Origin: CAZGDV01 sp964524995
GTDB lineage: Bacteria > Chloroflexota > Dehalococcoidia > SZUA-161
Reading direction: 5' to 3'
DNA: 9,908 nucleotides
Assembly (NCBI GenBank): GCA_964524995.1
Contig: CAZGDV010000106.1
Location: 1 to 9,908 of the forward strand
In this document: piece after piece, positions 1 through 6,804 of the stretch
How positions within the stretch are numbered: the stretch's first letter is position 1
Layout of the letters: each line of letters begins with the position of its first letter
Notes under the pieces: model-generated
What the model was told of the DNA's origin: nothing
Database searches by the model: none
The model's input: the letters and a program-made list of their open reading frames with translations, nothing else
Program-made: the position numbers and the translations under genes

Positions 1-58
1 TCTTTCTGAGGCAACTATACCACCTTCGGTAACATTTATTATCAGTCAATTCGCAGGG

Positions 59-87
59 TGGACTGCACCAGGCCAGCAGTGTATAAT
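59..87 (+). promoter_or_regulatory. sigma70-type promoter for tRNA-Ser and probably the glm operon
   Basis: A perfect -10 hexamer TATAAT lies at 82-87. A -35-like TGGACT (4 of 6 matches to TTGACA) lies at 59-64, with the ideal 17-base spacer. Transcription would start near 94, four bases before the mature 5' end of the tRNA at 98. No better promoter is visible between the tRNA and glmM, so this promoter probably also drives the sugar-nucleotide genes downstream. The hexamers are directly visible; their activity is inferred. Confidence 0.75.
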
Positions 88-97
88 CCCGAGGCTG

Positions 98-186
98 GGA
101 GGGGTGTCCGAGCGGTTTATGGTAGCGGTCTTGAAAACCGCCGTTCCGGGTCACCGGGACCGTGGGTTCGAATCCCACCCCCTCCG
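98..186 (+). tRNA. tRNA-Ser (anticodon TGA)
   Basis: This is a class II tRNA with a full cloverleaf. The acceptor stem pairs GGAGGGG (98-104) with CCCCTCC (179-185), all Watson-Crick, with discriminator G186. The anticodon stem is GCGGT/ACCGC (125-129 with 137-141), and the 7-base loop carries TGA at 132-134, which reads UCN serine codons. The long variable arm characteristic of serine tRNA forms a 7-bp stem (143-149 with 154-160) closed by a 4-base loop. The T arm is GTGGG-TTCGAAT-CCCAC (162-178). No CCA follows the discriminator, so the 3' end must be added after transcription. The gene sits 42 bases upstream of glmM, probably on the same transcript. Confidence 0.97.
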
Positions 187-228
187 CTCCGGGGCCGGCG
201 GGGAGACCGTGCGGACACTGTACTGCAA

Positions 229-1551
229 ATGAAGCTATTCGGTTCATCAGGAATAAGACGCGTAGTCGACAGGGACTTCCTTGAGCTGACCTCCAACGTC
301 GGGTTGGCCGTCGGTGGGCTCTATCCATCGATCGTAGTGGGACGGGACACGAGGACATCGGGCGACGCCGTCAAGTCGGCCTTTGTGTCAGGTCTTCTGG
401 CCGCGGGGAGCAGGGTTGCGGACGCCGGCATCGCGCCCACCCCGTCGCTGGCGTATGCAGCGAGAGACTTCGATGCCGGAGCAGTCATAACCGCGTCCCA
501 TAACCCGCCCGAGTACAACGGGATCAAGCTCGTGAATCCCGACGGGTCCGCCTTCGATTCCATGCAGAGGGAGCGCATCGAGCAGCTCGTGGGGGACAGC
601 CAGTATCAACTGGCAGCCTGGGAGAATATGGGCTCTGTCGAGGGCTTCCCGCGTGCTGTCGAGCGACACGTCGAGAGGATACTCGGGGATACGCCGAGAG
701 ACACGCGACTGAAGGTGGTCGTTGATTGCGGCTGCGGCGCGGCCTCTGATGCCACGCCTGTCCTGCTCAGACGGATGGGGTGCAGCGTCGTGGAGCTGCA
801 CTGCACGCCGAGCGGGCATTTCCCTAGGGGAATCGAGCCGATCGAAGAGAACCTCCAGGAACTCATGGCGGCTGTCAGCACGGAGGGCGCTCATCTCGGA
901 CTTGCGCACGACGGTGATGCGGACAGACTCGCTGTCGTTGATGACAGGGGCAGATACGTCAACGGTGACGTTGTGATGGCACTGCTGGCACGCCATCTCG
1001 GGGTTACGAAGGTTGTGACCACGGTCGATGCCTCGATGCTGATCGAAGACTTGGGCTTCGATGTCGTCAGGACGAAGGTAGGTGATGTCTTCGTTTCCGA
1101 TGTCCTGAGAGCAACCCCAGAGGAACGGCGAGCCGATGAGTTCGGAGGTGAGCCGTCGGGCTGCTTCATATTCCCTAAGATGTCCCTCTGTCCCGACGGT
1201 ATCTATGCGGCCCTGAAGATCGTGGAGTTGGCGAGCCTGCGCCCGTTGTCCGAGCTAGCGTCGGAACTCCCAAGATACGTCGTCTTGCGGGGCGGCATGC
1301 CAGGCACCAGTGATGCAATGGACATAGTCCAGAGAAGGCTTGCCGCAAGAAACGACGGCAATCTCGAGACGATCGACGGCCTAAGGCTATCCTATGACGA
1401 CGGCTGGCTTCTGATCAGGGCGAGCGGTACCGAGCCCAAGATCAGGATAACCGCCGAGGCCAAGGACGAGCGAAGAGCCGGAGAGCTGTGTGAGCTCGGG
1501 CGTGAGACCGTGAACGAGAGCTTGCGGGAGCTGGAGAGCACGTCGAGATGA
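229..1551 (+). CDS. glmM: Phosphoglucosamine mutase (phosphohexomutase family)
   Basis: The 440-residue protein belongs to the alpha-D-phosphohexomutase family and should interconvert glucosamine-6-phosphate and glucosamine-1-phosphate in the cytosol, on the way to UDP-GlcNAc. All four family signatures are present. The phosphoserine loop TASHNPPEYNGIK has catalytic Ser90. The Mg-binding loop is DGDADR (228-233), the sugar-specificity loop is GGEPSG (306-311), and the phosphate-binding loop is RASGTEPKIRI (397-407). The length fits the family. The frame stays open further upstream, but that stretch overlaps the tRNA. ATG at 229 gives the normal family N-terminus (MKLFGSSGIR) and is chosen, although no clear Shine-Dalgarno precedes it. 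The stop overlaps the next start by four bases (ATGA), implying translational coupling. GEPSG rather than GEQSG makes phosphomannomutase-like or broader activity possible. The glmS and glmU neighbours favour GlmM. Arg11 and Cys312 are unusual at their motif positions. Confidence 0.9.
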   Translation: MKLFGSSGIRRVVDRDFLELTSNVGLAVGGLYPSIVVGRDTRTSGDAVKSAFVSGLLAAGSRVADAGIAPTPSLAYAARDFDAGAVITASHNPPEYNGIKLVNPDGSAFDSMQRERIEQLVGDSQYQLAAWENMGSVEGFPRAVERHVERILGDTPRDTRLKVVVDCGCGAASDATPVLLRRMGCSVVELHCTPSGHFPRGIEPIEENLQELMAAVSTEGAHLGLAHDGDADRLAVVDDRGRYVNGDVVMALLARHLGVTKVVTTVDASMLIEDLGFDVVRTKVGDVFVSDVLRATPEERRADEFGGEPSGCFIFPKMSLCPDGIYAALKIVELASLRPLSELASELPRYVVLRGGMPGTSDAMDIVQRRLAARNDGNLETIDGLRLSYDDGWLLIRASGTEPKIRITAEAKDERRAGELCELGRETVNESLRELESTSR

Positions 1552-2750
1552 AGGCTGTGATACTCGCCGCCGGCGAGGGAAAGCGGATGCACCCGCTTAC
1601 TTACACGCGTCCCAAGGTCATGGTGCCCATCGCAAACCGCCCCATAATGGAGCACCTTCTCATCGAGATGAAGGAAGCCGGTGTCACGGGGTTCGTGATG
1701 GTCGTCGGATACCATCATGAGACCATACGCCAGCACTTCGGGGATGGTGCGAAGTGGGGGATCACCATCGAGTACGTGCCGCAGACAAAGCAATTGGGTA
1801 CCGCGCACGCCGTGAAGATGATCGGCGGCAGGGTGGACGGCAAATTCCTGCTGGCGAACGGCGACGTCCTGGTCCGATCGGACTACATCAAGAGGGTCCT
1901 TGCGGAGGACCGCATCTCGCTGAGCCTGATAGAGGCCGAGGACACCACCGGGCTTGGTGTGGTCGAGGTGGATGGAGACAGGATCGTGGCGATCCATGAG
2001 AAAGTATACCGGCCGCCGACCAATCTGGCCAACGCCGGTGTGTATCTCATGACCCCGGACATCTTCCCGGCCATAGACCGGACGCGGCCGTCGCCCAGAG
2101 GGGAGTACGAGCTTACCGATTCTCTTCAGATGCTGCTGGACGAGGGCTACGCGATGAAATGGGTCTCGGTTGACCAGTGGCTGGACGTCAGTTATCCTTG
2201 GGATTTGCTGGCAGCCAACGAGTGGCTCATGAAGCGGATCGAGAGCCGGAACTTGGAAACCGTCGAGAATGGCGTGACTATCAAGAATCAAGTGTCGATA
2301 GGGAGCGGCACGACAGTGCGCTCGGGCTCTTACATTGAGGGGCCGGTGAGTATCGGCGACAACTGCGACATCGGGCCGAACTGCTACATCCGGCCAAGCA
2401 CGGCCATAGGGGACAAGTGCCACATCGGTGCCGCGGTGGAGGTCAAGAACTCAATCATCATGAGCGGTACCAAAATACCCCACCACAATTATGTGGGTGA
2501 TAGTGTGATAGGGGCGAACTGTAACCTCGGCTCGGGTACAAAGGTCGCCAACCTCAGACTGGACAGGAACGATGTTTCGGTGGCTGGTATCCCCACGAAA
2601 CGGCAGAAGCTGGGCACGATTATGGGGGACAACGTTCAGACAGGCATAAACTCCAGCATAAACATAGGCTGTCTCATAGGCAACAACTCGTTCATCGGAC
2701 CCGGCGCTTTCGCCTACGGCGTGATACTCCCCAATTCCATCGTGCTCTGA
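1548..2750 (+). CDS. glmU: Bifunctional GlmU-type protein: sugar-1-phosphate nucleotidyltransferase / GlcN-1-P acetyltransferase
   Basis: This 400-residue, two-domain protein probably acetylates glucosamine-1-phosphate and couples it to UTP, giving UDP-GlcNAc. The N-terminal nucleotidyltransferase domain (about 1-235) has the signature loop LAAGEGKRMHPLT (6-18), PKVMVP, the QLGTAHA nucleotide-binding stretch, metal-binding Asp106 in ANGDV, and the EK and NAG motifs. The C-terminal domain (about 250-400) is a left-handed beta-helix of hexapeptide repeats. It contains PHHNYVGDSVIG, in which His312 and Tyr315 match the catalytic His-x-x-Tyr I recall from the archaeal bifunctional enzyme ST0452, and Asn335 in VANLRLD. 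The start ATG at 1548 overlaps the glmM stop. The compact architecture resembles archaeal and Dehalococcoidia enzymes more than the roughly 455-residue proteobacterial GlmU. The sugar and nucleotide cannot be fixed from sequence alone: Glc-1-P or dTTP use is possible, as in related enzymes. Confidence 0.85.
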   Translation: MKAVILAAGEGKRMHPLTYTRPKVMVPIANRPIMEHLLIEMKEAGVTGFVMVVGYHHETIRQHFGDGAKWGITIEYVPQTKQLGTAHAVKMIGGRVDGKFLLANGDVLVRSDYIKRVLAEDRISLSLIEAEDTTGLGVVEVDGDRIVAIHEKVYRPPTNLANAGVYLMTPDIFPAIDRTRPSPRGEYELTDSLQMLLDEGYAMKWVSVDQWLDVSYPWDLLAANEWLMKRIESRNLETVENGVTIKNQVSIGSGTTVRSGSYIEGPVSIGDNCDIGPNCYIRPSTAIGDKCHIGAAVEVKNSIIMSGTKIPHHNYVGDSVIGANCNLGSGTKVANLRLDRNDVSVAGIPTKRQKLGTIMGDNVQTGINSSINIGCLIGNNSFIGPGAFAYGVILPNSIVL

Positions 2751-2758
2751 GAGGGGCA

Positions 2759-3943
2759 ATGTCGAGAATCGAACAGGCCGTTATCCTGGCTGCCGGCGAA
2801 GGGCAGAGACTCCATCCCTTCACAACCGCCAAGCCCAAGGTGATGATCCCCATCGCCAACAAGCCTATCCTGCGCTACGTGATCGAGGCCGTGGAACAGA
2901 ACGGCATCCGCAAAGTGGTTATGGTAGTCGGCTACAGGCGGGAGCAGGTCATCGACTACTTCGGCAGCGGCGAGCACTTCGGTGTGGACATAGAGTACGT
3001 GGATCAGAGGCAGCAGCTCGGGACGGCCCACGCGCTGAAGCAGGCCGAGGGCAAGGTTGACGGCAGCTTCCTGATGCTGTCGGGCGATAACATCATCGAG
3101 CCCGGCACGATCGCGGAGCTGCTGCAAGCGGAGTCCAGCACCATACTGGTGAAGCAGCAGAACAACGTCTCCAAGTACGGAGTGGTGGAGGTTGAGGATG
3201 GCAGGGTCTCGAATATCGTCGAGAAGCCCGTCGAGGCGCTGAGCCATCTGGTGAACACAGGTATCTACGTCTTCGATGATAGAGTATTCGAGGCTATCGG
3301 ACAGGAGACTGACATACCGTCCGTAATCCGTGACCTGATAGCCAGCGGACAGGAGGTCCGCGCTTGTGAAGCGGCGGGTACATGGCTCGACGTGGTCTAC
3401 CCCTGGGACATGCTGAAGCTGAACGACCTGGCTCTGGCCAAGACACCTCCCTCCACGGGGGGTATGATAGAAAGCGGCGTGTCCATCAAGGGCACCGTCT
3501 CGATCGGCAAGGGCTCCGTGATCAGGTCGAACACATACATCGTCGGCCCTGCAATCATCGGGGAGAACTGCGAGATAGGTCCGAGCGTGTGCATCCTGTC
3601 CTCGACGAGTATAGGCGACAACGTCTGTGTTTCGCCGTTCACGCTCGTCTCGAACAGCGTCGTGGCGGACGGCGTGGAGATCGGACCCGGCTCGTCCATC
3701 CGCGATTCCGTCATCGACCGTGGCTGCTATGCGGCCGGACACTTCGTTACCCAGAGCGGAGAGACCAGTATCGAGATCGAGGGTGAGCACCGGCAGGCCT
3801 ACGTCGGAGCGATGCTGGGCGAGGACTGCGAGATCGGGGAGAGCGTGGTGACGATGCCCGGTGTGCTCATCGGTAACCATTGTACGGTGCAGCCTCTCAA
3901 GGTCATCTCCAGGAACCTGCCGGACGAAAGCGTAGTGATGTAA
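2759..3943 (+). CDS. GlmU-like sugar-1-phosphate nucleotidyltransferase with a degenerate acetyltransferase domain
   Basis: The 394-residue protein is a diverged paralog of the preceding gene with the same two-domain layout. The nucleotidyltransferase domain (about 1-235) is intact: LAAGEGQRLHPFT (10-22), PKVMIP, QLGTAHA, metal-binding Asp110 in LSGDN, VEKP and NTG. The C-terminal half (about 245-394) is again a left-handed beta-helix of hexapeptide repeats, but the acetyltransferase segment has changed. An ungapped alignment puts Pro310, Ser313 and Ser333 at the positions of His312, Tyr315 and Asn335 of its neighbour. It probably transfers a nucleotide to a sugar-1-phosphate (glucose-1-phosphate or GlcNAc-1-phosphate) without acetylating it, with the helix serving assembly or regulation. 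The gene begins 8 bases after the previous stop. GAGGGG at 2751-2756 is purine-rich but very close to the ATG. The substrate is unknown. Confidence 0.82.
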   Translation: MSRIEQAVILAAGEGQRLHPFTTAKPKVMIPIANKPILRYVIEAVEQNGIRKVVMVVGYRREQVIDYFGSGEHFGVDIEYVDQRQQLGTAHALKQAEGKVDGSFLMLSGDNIIEPGTIAELLQAESSTILVKQQNNVSKYGVVEVEDGRVSNIVEKPVEALSHLVNTGIYVFDDRVFEAIGQETDIPSVIRDLIASGQEVRACEAAGTWLDVVYPWDMLKLNDLALAKTPPSTGGMIESGVSIKGTVSIGKGSVIRSNTYIVGPAIIGENCEIGPSVCILSSTSIGDNVCVSPFTLVSNSVVADGVEIGPGSSIRDSVIDRGCYAAGHFVTQSGETSIEIEGEHRQAYVGAMLGEDCEIGESVVTMPGVLIGNHCTVQPLKVISRNLPDESVVM

Positions 3944-3945
3944 AC

Positions 3946-5733
3946 ATGTGCGGCATTGTTGGCTACGTAGGTGACAGGGAGGCCCAACCAATCCTCGTCA
4001 ACTGTTTGAGAAGGCTGGAGTACAGGGGCTACGATTCATGCGGTATCGCACTGCGGAACGCGGACTCTGTCAAGCTGAGCAAGGATGCGGTGCGAATCGA
4101 GACGCTGGCGGGGACTCTGCTCCCGAACTCCAGCGGGATCGGCATCGGCCACACGCGTTGGGCCACACACGGAAAACCATCGCAGGTCAATGCGCACCCG
4201 CACACCGACTGTACGGGCAAGATAGCCGTCGTGCACAACGGCGTCATCGATAACTACCTTCAGCTCAGAGAGAGCCTTATCGAAGAGGGGCACCGGTTCG
4301 TCTCGGAGACCGATACCGAGGTGATACCTCACCTGGTAGAGAAACACTACCAGGGCGACCTGGAGCAGGCGGTCTACAAGGCCCTCGAGGAGATCGAGGG
4401 CTACTACGCCTTCATAGTCTTCCACAGCGATTCGGAGGAGTTGGTGGTCGCCCGGAACGGTAGCCCTCTCATCGTTGGCGTCAGCGATAGAGAGAAGTTC
4501 GTCGCCTCGGACGTCCCTGCGGTCCTGGACTACACTGACCGCGTCATCTATGTGGAAGACGGGGATGTAGGCGTGATCACGCAGGGGAATATGCGGTTCA
4601 CCCGGAACGGAGAGGTGGTGGAGAAGGAGGAGCAGGGCATCCCGTGGAGCCTGGAGGAGGCCCAGAAGGCCGGCTATGACCACTTCATGCTCAAAGAGAT
4701 CCATGAGCAGCCCAAGGTCATACGCAACACGCTTTCCGGCCACGTGTCGGCGGTGGAGCCATCTGTGAACCTCGGCATCGACCTATCGGCACGCTTCGAC
4801 CGGATTCTGCTGCTTGCGTGCGGAACGTCCTATCATGCGGCGCTGGTGGGCAAGCACCTGATGGAGAGGCTAGCCCGTGTGCCCGTCCATGTGGAGATCG
4901 CTTCAGAGTTCAACTACTCGGGAGAGGTGTTCGGCGAGACGCTGGCGATACTCATTACCCAATCGGGCGAGACAACCGACAGCATCAGGGCGCTGAAGAA
5001 GGCGAAGGCGAGCGGTTGCCGCACTCTGGCGGTCACAAACGTCATCGGGAGCAGCATAACGCGAATTGCCGACCAGTCTCTTTACATAAAGGCCGGGCCC
5101 GAGATCAGTGTGGCCGCGACCAAGAGCTTTGTCGCGCAGCTGGTCATGCTCTACCTGTTGGCGTTGGACCTGGCAGTTGCGGACGTGCGTTCCCGGGGCA
5201 ACATGATCGGTGAGCTGAGGCAGTTGCCGAACAAGGTGCGGGAGCTGTTGGAAGGGGAGGAGGAGATCGCGGAGCAGGGCGAGTACCTTGCCAGCTTCGA
5301 CAACGTGTTCATAGTGGCCCGTGGGATCAACTACCCGGTGGCCCTGGAGGGTGCCCTCAAGGTGAAGGAGATATCCTATGTGCACGCCGAGGGGTATGCA
5401 GCGGGTGAGTTGAAACACGGGCCGTTCGCACTGCTGACGCCGTCCACCCCCGTAGTCGCCGTTGTGGCCAGGGACAACACCTACGATACCCTGATGGCCA
5501 ACATCAAGGAGATCAAGGCCAGGGAATCGCCGGTGCTGGCTATCGCACCGGAGGGCGATTCCGAGGTCGGGAAGTACGTGGACTCCGTGATACGGGTCCC
5601 TTCTGTCGATCCGCTGTTCTCCCCTGTGGTCAACACCGTAGCCCTGCAGCTGCTGGCCTACTATGCCGCGAAGGCGCGGGGCTGCCCCATAGACACGCCG
5701 AGGAATCTGGCCAAGAGCGTGACCGTCGAGTAG
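3946..5733 (+). CDS. glmS: Glutamine-fructose-6-phosphate aminotransferase (isomerizing)
   Basis: The 595-residue protein makes glucosamine-6-phosphate from fructose-6-phosphate and glutamine, the committed step to UDP-GlcNAc. ATG at 3946 is chosen because it puts Cys2 of MCGIVGYVG at the N-terminus after methionine removal, as the Ntn-type glutaminase requires. The open frame upstream overlaps the previous gene. The glutaminase domain (about 1-225) shows RWATHGKPSQVNAHPH and HNGVIDNY. Two SIS isomerase domains follow. The first (about 280-420) has CGTS (292-295), TQSGET and VAATKSF. The second (about 455-590) has EGALKVKEISYVHAEGYAAGE and HGP. The C-terminus DTPRNLAKSVTVE is the conserved GlmS end that closes the active site. 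Only two bases separate it from the preceding stop and no strong RBS is visible, so translation is probably coupled. The two-base gap leaves no room for a glmS ribozyme. Confidence 0.97.
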   Translation: MCGIVGYVGDREAQPILVNCLRRLEYRGYDSCGIALRNADSVKLSKDAVRIETLAGTLLPNSSGIGIGHTRWATHGKPSQVNAHPHTDCTGKIAVVHNGVIDNYLQLRESLIEEGHRFVSETDTEVIPHLVEKHYQGDLEQAVYKALEEIEGYYAFIVFHSDSEELVVARNGSPLIVGVSDREKFVASDVPAVLDYTDRVIYVEDGDVGVITQGNMRFTRNGEVVEKEEQGIPWSLEEAQKAGYDHFMLKEIHEQPKVIRNTLSGHVSAVEPSVNLGIDLSARFDRILLLACGTSYHAALVGKHLMERLARVPVHVEIASEFNYSGEVFGETLAILITQSGETTDSIRALKKAKASGCRTLAVTNVIGSSITRIADQSLYIKAGPEISVAATKSFVAQLVMLYLLALDLAVADVRSRGNMIGELRQLPNKVRELLEGEEEIAEQGEYLASFDNVFIVARGINYPVALEGALKVKEISYVHAEGYAAGELKHGPFALLTPSTPVVAVVARDNTYDTLMANIKEIKARESPVLAIAPEGDSEVGKYVDSVIRVPSVDPLFSPVVNTVALQLLAYYAAKARGCPIDTPRNLAKSVTVE

Positions 5734-5746
5734 GTGCGGCTGGATC

Positions 5747-5752
5747 AGGAGG
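5747..5752 (+). promoter_or_regulatory. Shine-Dalgarno AGGAGG that fixes the epimerase start
   Basis: AGGAGG lies five bases before GTG 5758. An upstream in-frame GTG at 5734 directly follows the glmS stop and has no such site. This, together with the Rossmann-fold N-terminus MRIIVTGGAGFIG, shows that 5758 is the real start. Confidence 0.85.
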
Positions 5753-5757
5753 TTGTC

Positions 5758-6699
5758 GTGAGAATCATCGTCACTGGTGGTGCGGGCTTCATAGGCTCGA
5801 ATATCGTGGATGCCTATGTCCGGCTCGGGCATGAGGTTACGGTGGTAGACAACCTCTCAACCGGCCGCAGGGTGAATCTGAACCCGCGCGTCAAGTTCCA
5901 CGAGATGAGCATCTGTGACCCGGACCTGTCGTCTGTCTTTGAGGAGGCAAGGCCGGAGGTGGTGAATCACCATGCCGCACAGATAGACGTGCGCAAGTCC
6001 TCTGATGACCCTGTCGCGGACGCGCGGGACAACATCCTCGGCAGTCTGAACGTGCTGGTCAACTGCCAGCAGCACGGCGAGAGGAAGATGATCTACGCGT
6101 CCTCCGGCGGCGCGGTATACGGCGACGTGGACTACTCCCCGGTCGATGAGAGCCACCCGATCAGGCCCATATCCCAGTACGGCGTGTCGAAGCACACCGT
6201 CGAGCACTACCTCTACCTGTACGGGGTGCTGTACGGCCTCGAGTACGTAATGCTGAGGTATGCGAATGTGTACGGGCCGAGGCAGAACCCCTTCGGGGAG
6301 GCCGGGGTGGTGGCCATATTCGCCACGCAAATGCTGACCGGGAAGCAGCCGACCATCTTCGGCCCCGGTGACAAGACCAGGGACTACGTGCACGTCTCCG
6401 ATATCGTCGAAGCCAACGTCATCAGTCTGGACCGGGGAAAGGATGTCGTGTGCAACATCGGCACGGGCGTCGAGACGTCCGACCAGGAGGTCTTTGATGC
6501 CCTGGCCGACACGCTGGGCTACAAGGAGCGGCCCATTTACGCACCGGTGAGGAAGGGCGAGGTCTACCGGATCAGCCTCGACTCCGGCAAGGCACGTGAC
6601 GAGCTAGGCTGGGCCGCCAAGGTCTCGTTCAGGGACGGCGTGGCAAGTACTGCGGAGTACTACCGCCAGTTGACCAGGGAGATGAACCCCGGGTCCTAG
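5758..6699 (+). CDS. NAD-dependent UDP-sugar 4-epimerase family protein (GalE-like, extended SDR)
   Basis: The 313-residue extended short-chain dehydrogenase/reductase is most like UDP-glucose or UDP-GlcNAc 4-epimerases. The N-terminal NAD-binding motif TGGAGFIGSN occupies residues 6-15, with an acidic VVDN at the end of the second strand for NAD selectivity. The active-site region is ASSGGAVYG (114-122), and the catalytic pair is Y141-GVS-K145. The stretch RYANVYGPRQ and the TRDYVHVSDIVEAN segment are typical of the GalE/RmlB group. In E. coli GalE the third Ser of SSSATVYG is catalytic (Ser124); here that position is Gly117, a variant also recalled from actinobacterial-type GalE (SSGGSIYG). 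The operon position suggests it epimerises UDP-GlcNAc to UDP-GalNAc or UDP-Glc to UDP-Gal. The sequence does not decide which, and a 4,6-dehydratase is less likely because the Thr-Asp-Glu motif is absent. The 105 bases after it hold no gene and no clear T-tract terminator. Confidence 0.85.
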   Translation: MRIIVTGGAGFIGSNIVDAYVRLGHEVTVVDNLSTGRRVNLNPRVKFHEMSICDPDLSSVFEEARPEVVNHHAAQIDVRKSSDDPVADARDNILGSLNVLVNCQQHGERKMIYASSGGAVYGDVDYSPVDESHPIRPISQYGVSKHTVEHYLYLYGVLYGLEYVMLRYANVYGPRQNPFGEAGVVAIFATQMLTGKQPTIFGPGDKTRDYVHVSDIVEANVISLDRGKDVVCNIGTGVETSDQEVFDALADTLGYKERPIYAPVRKGEVYRISLDSGKARDELGWAAKVSFRDGVASTAEYYRQLTREMNPGS

Positions 6700-6804
6700 G
6701 GGGAGCGGAGCACCCCGTGCGGATCGCCGCCCGGTGGTTCGCAGACGGTTCTCAGTTGCGGCTCAATGCCTCAGATGGATTCCCGCCGCTGATTGCAGGA
6801 AGTG

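Noticed and set aside
58..228. N-terminal extension of glmM in the same open frame
   Set aside because: It translates through the tRNA-Ser gene and its promoter, has no family similarity, and the normal GlmM N-terminus begins at ATG 229.
3880..3945. Upstream in-frame extension of GlmS
   Set aside because: It overlaps the preceding gene and would bury the N-terminal Cys that must be residue 2 for glutaminase activity.
3941..3945. Possible glmS ribozyme or riboswitch before glmS
   Set aside because: Only two bases separate the genes and the upstream sequence is coding, so there is no room for the ribozyme.
2714..3991. Long minus-strand open frame opposite the second GlmU-like gene, and similar long frames opposite the other operon genes
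   Set aside because: These are antisense shadows of GC-rich coding sequence. They are low-complexity in composition, rich in Arg, His and Asp, without recognisable motifs or RBS, while the plus-strand frames carry complete enzyme signatures.
6700..6804. Rho-independent terminator between the epimerase and thiolase genes
   Set aside because: Only short 4-bp GC pairings are present and none is followed by a T-tract.
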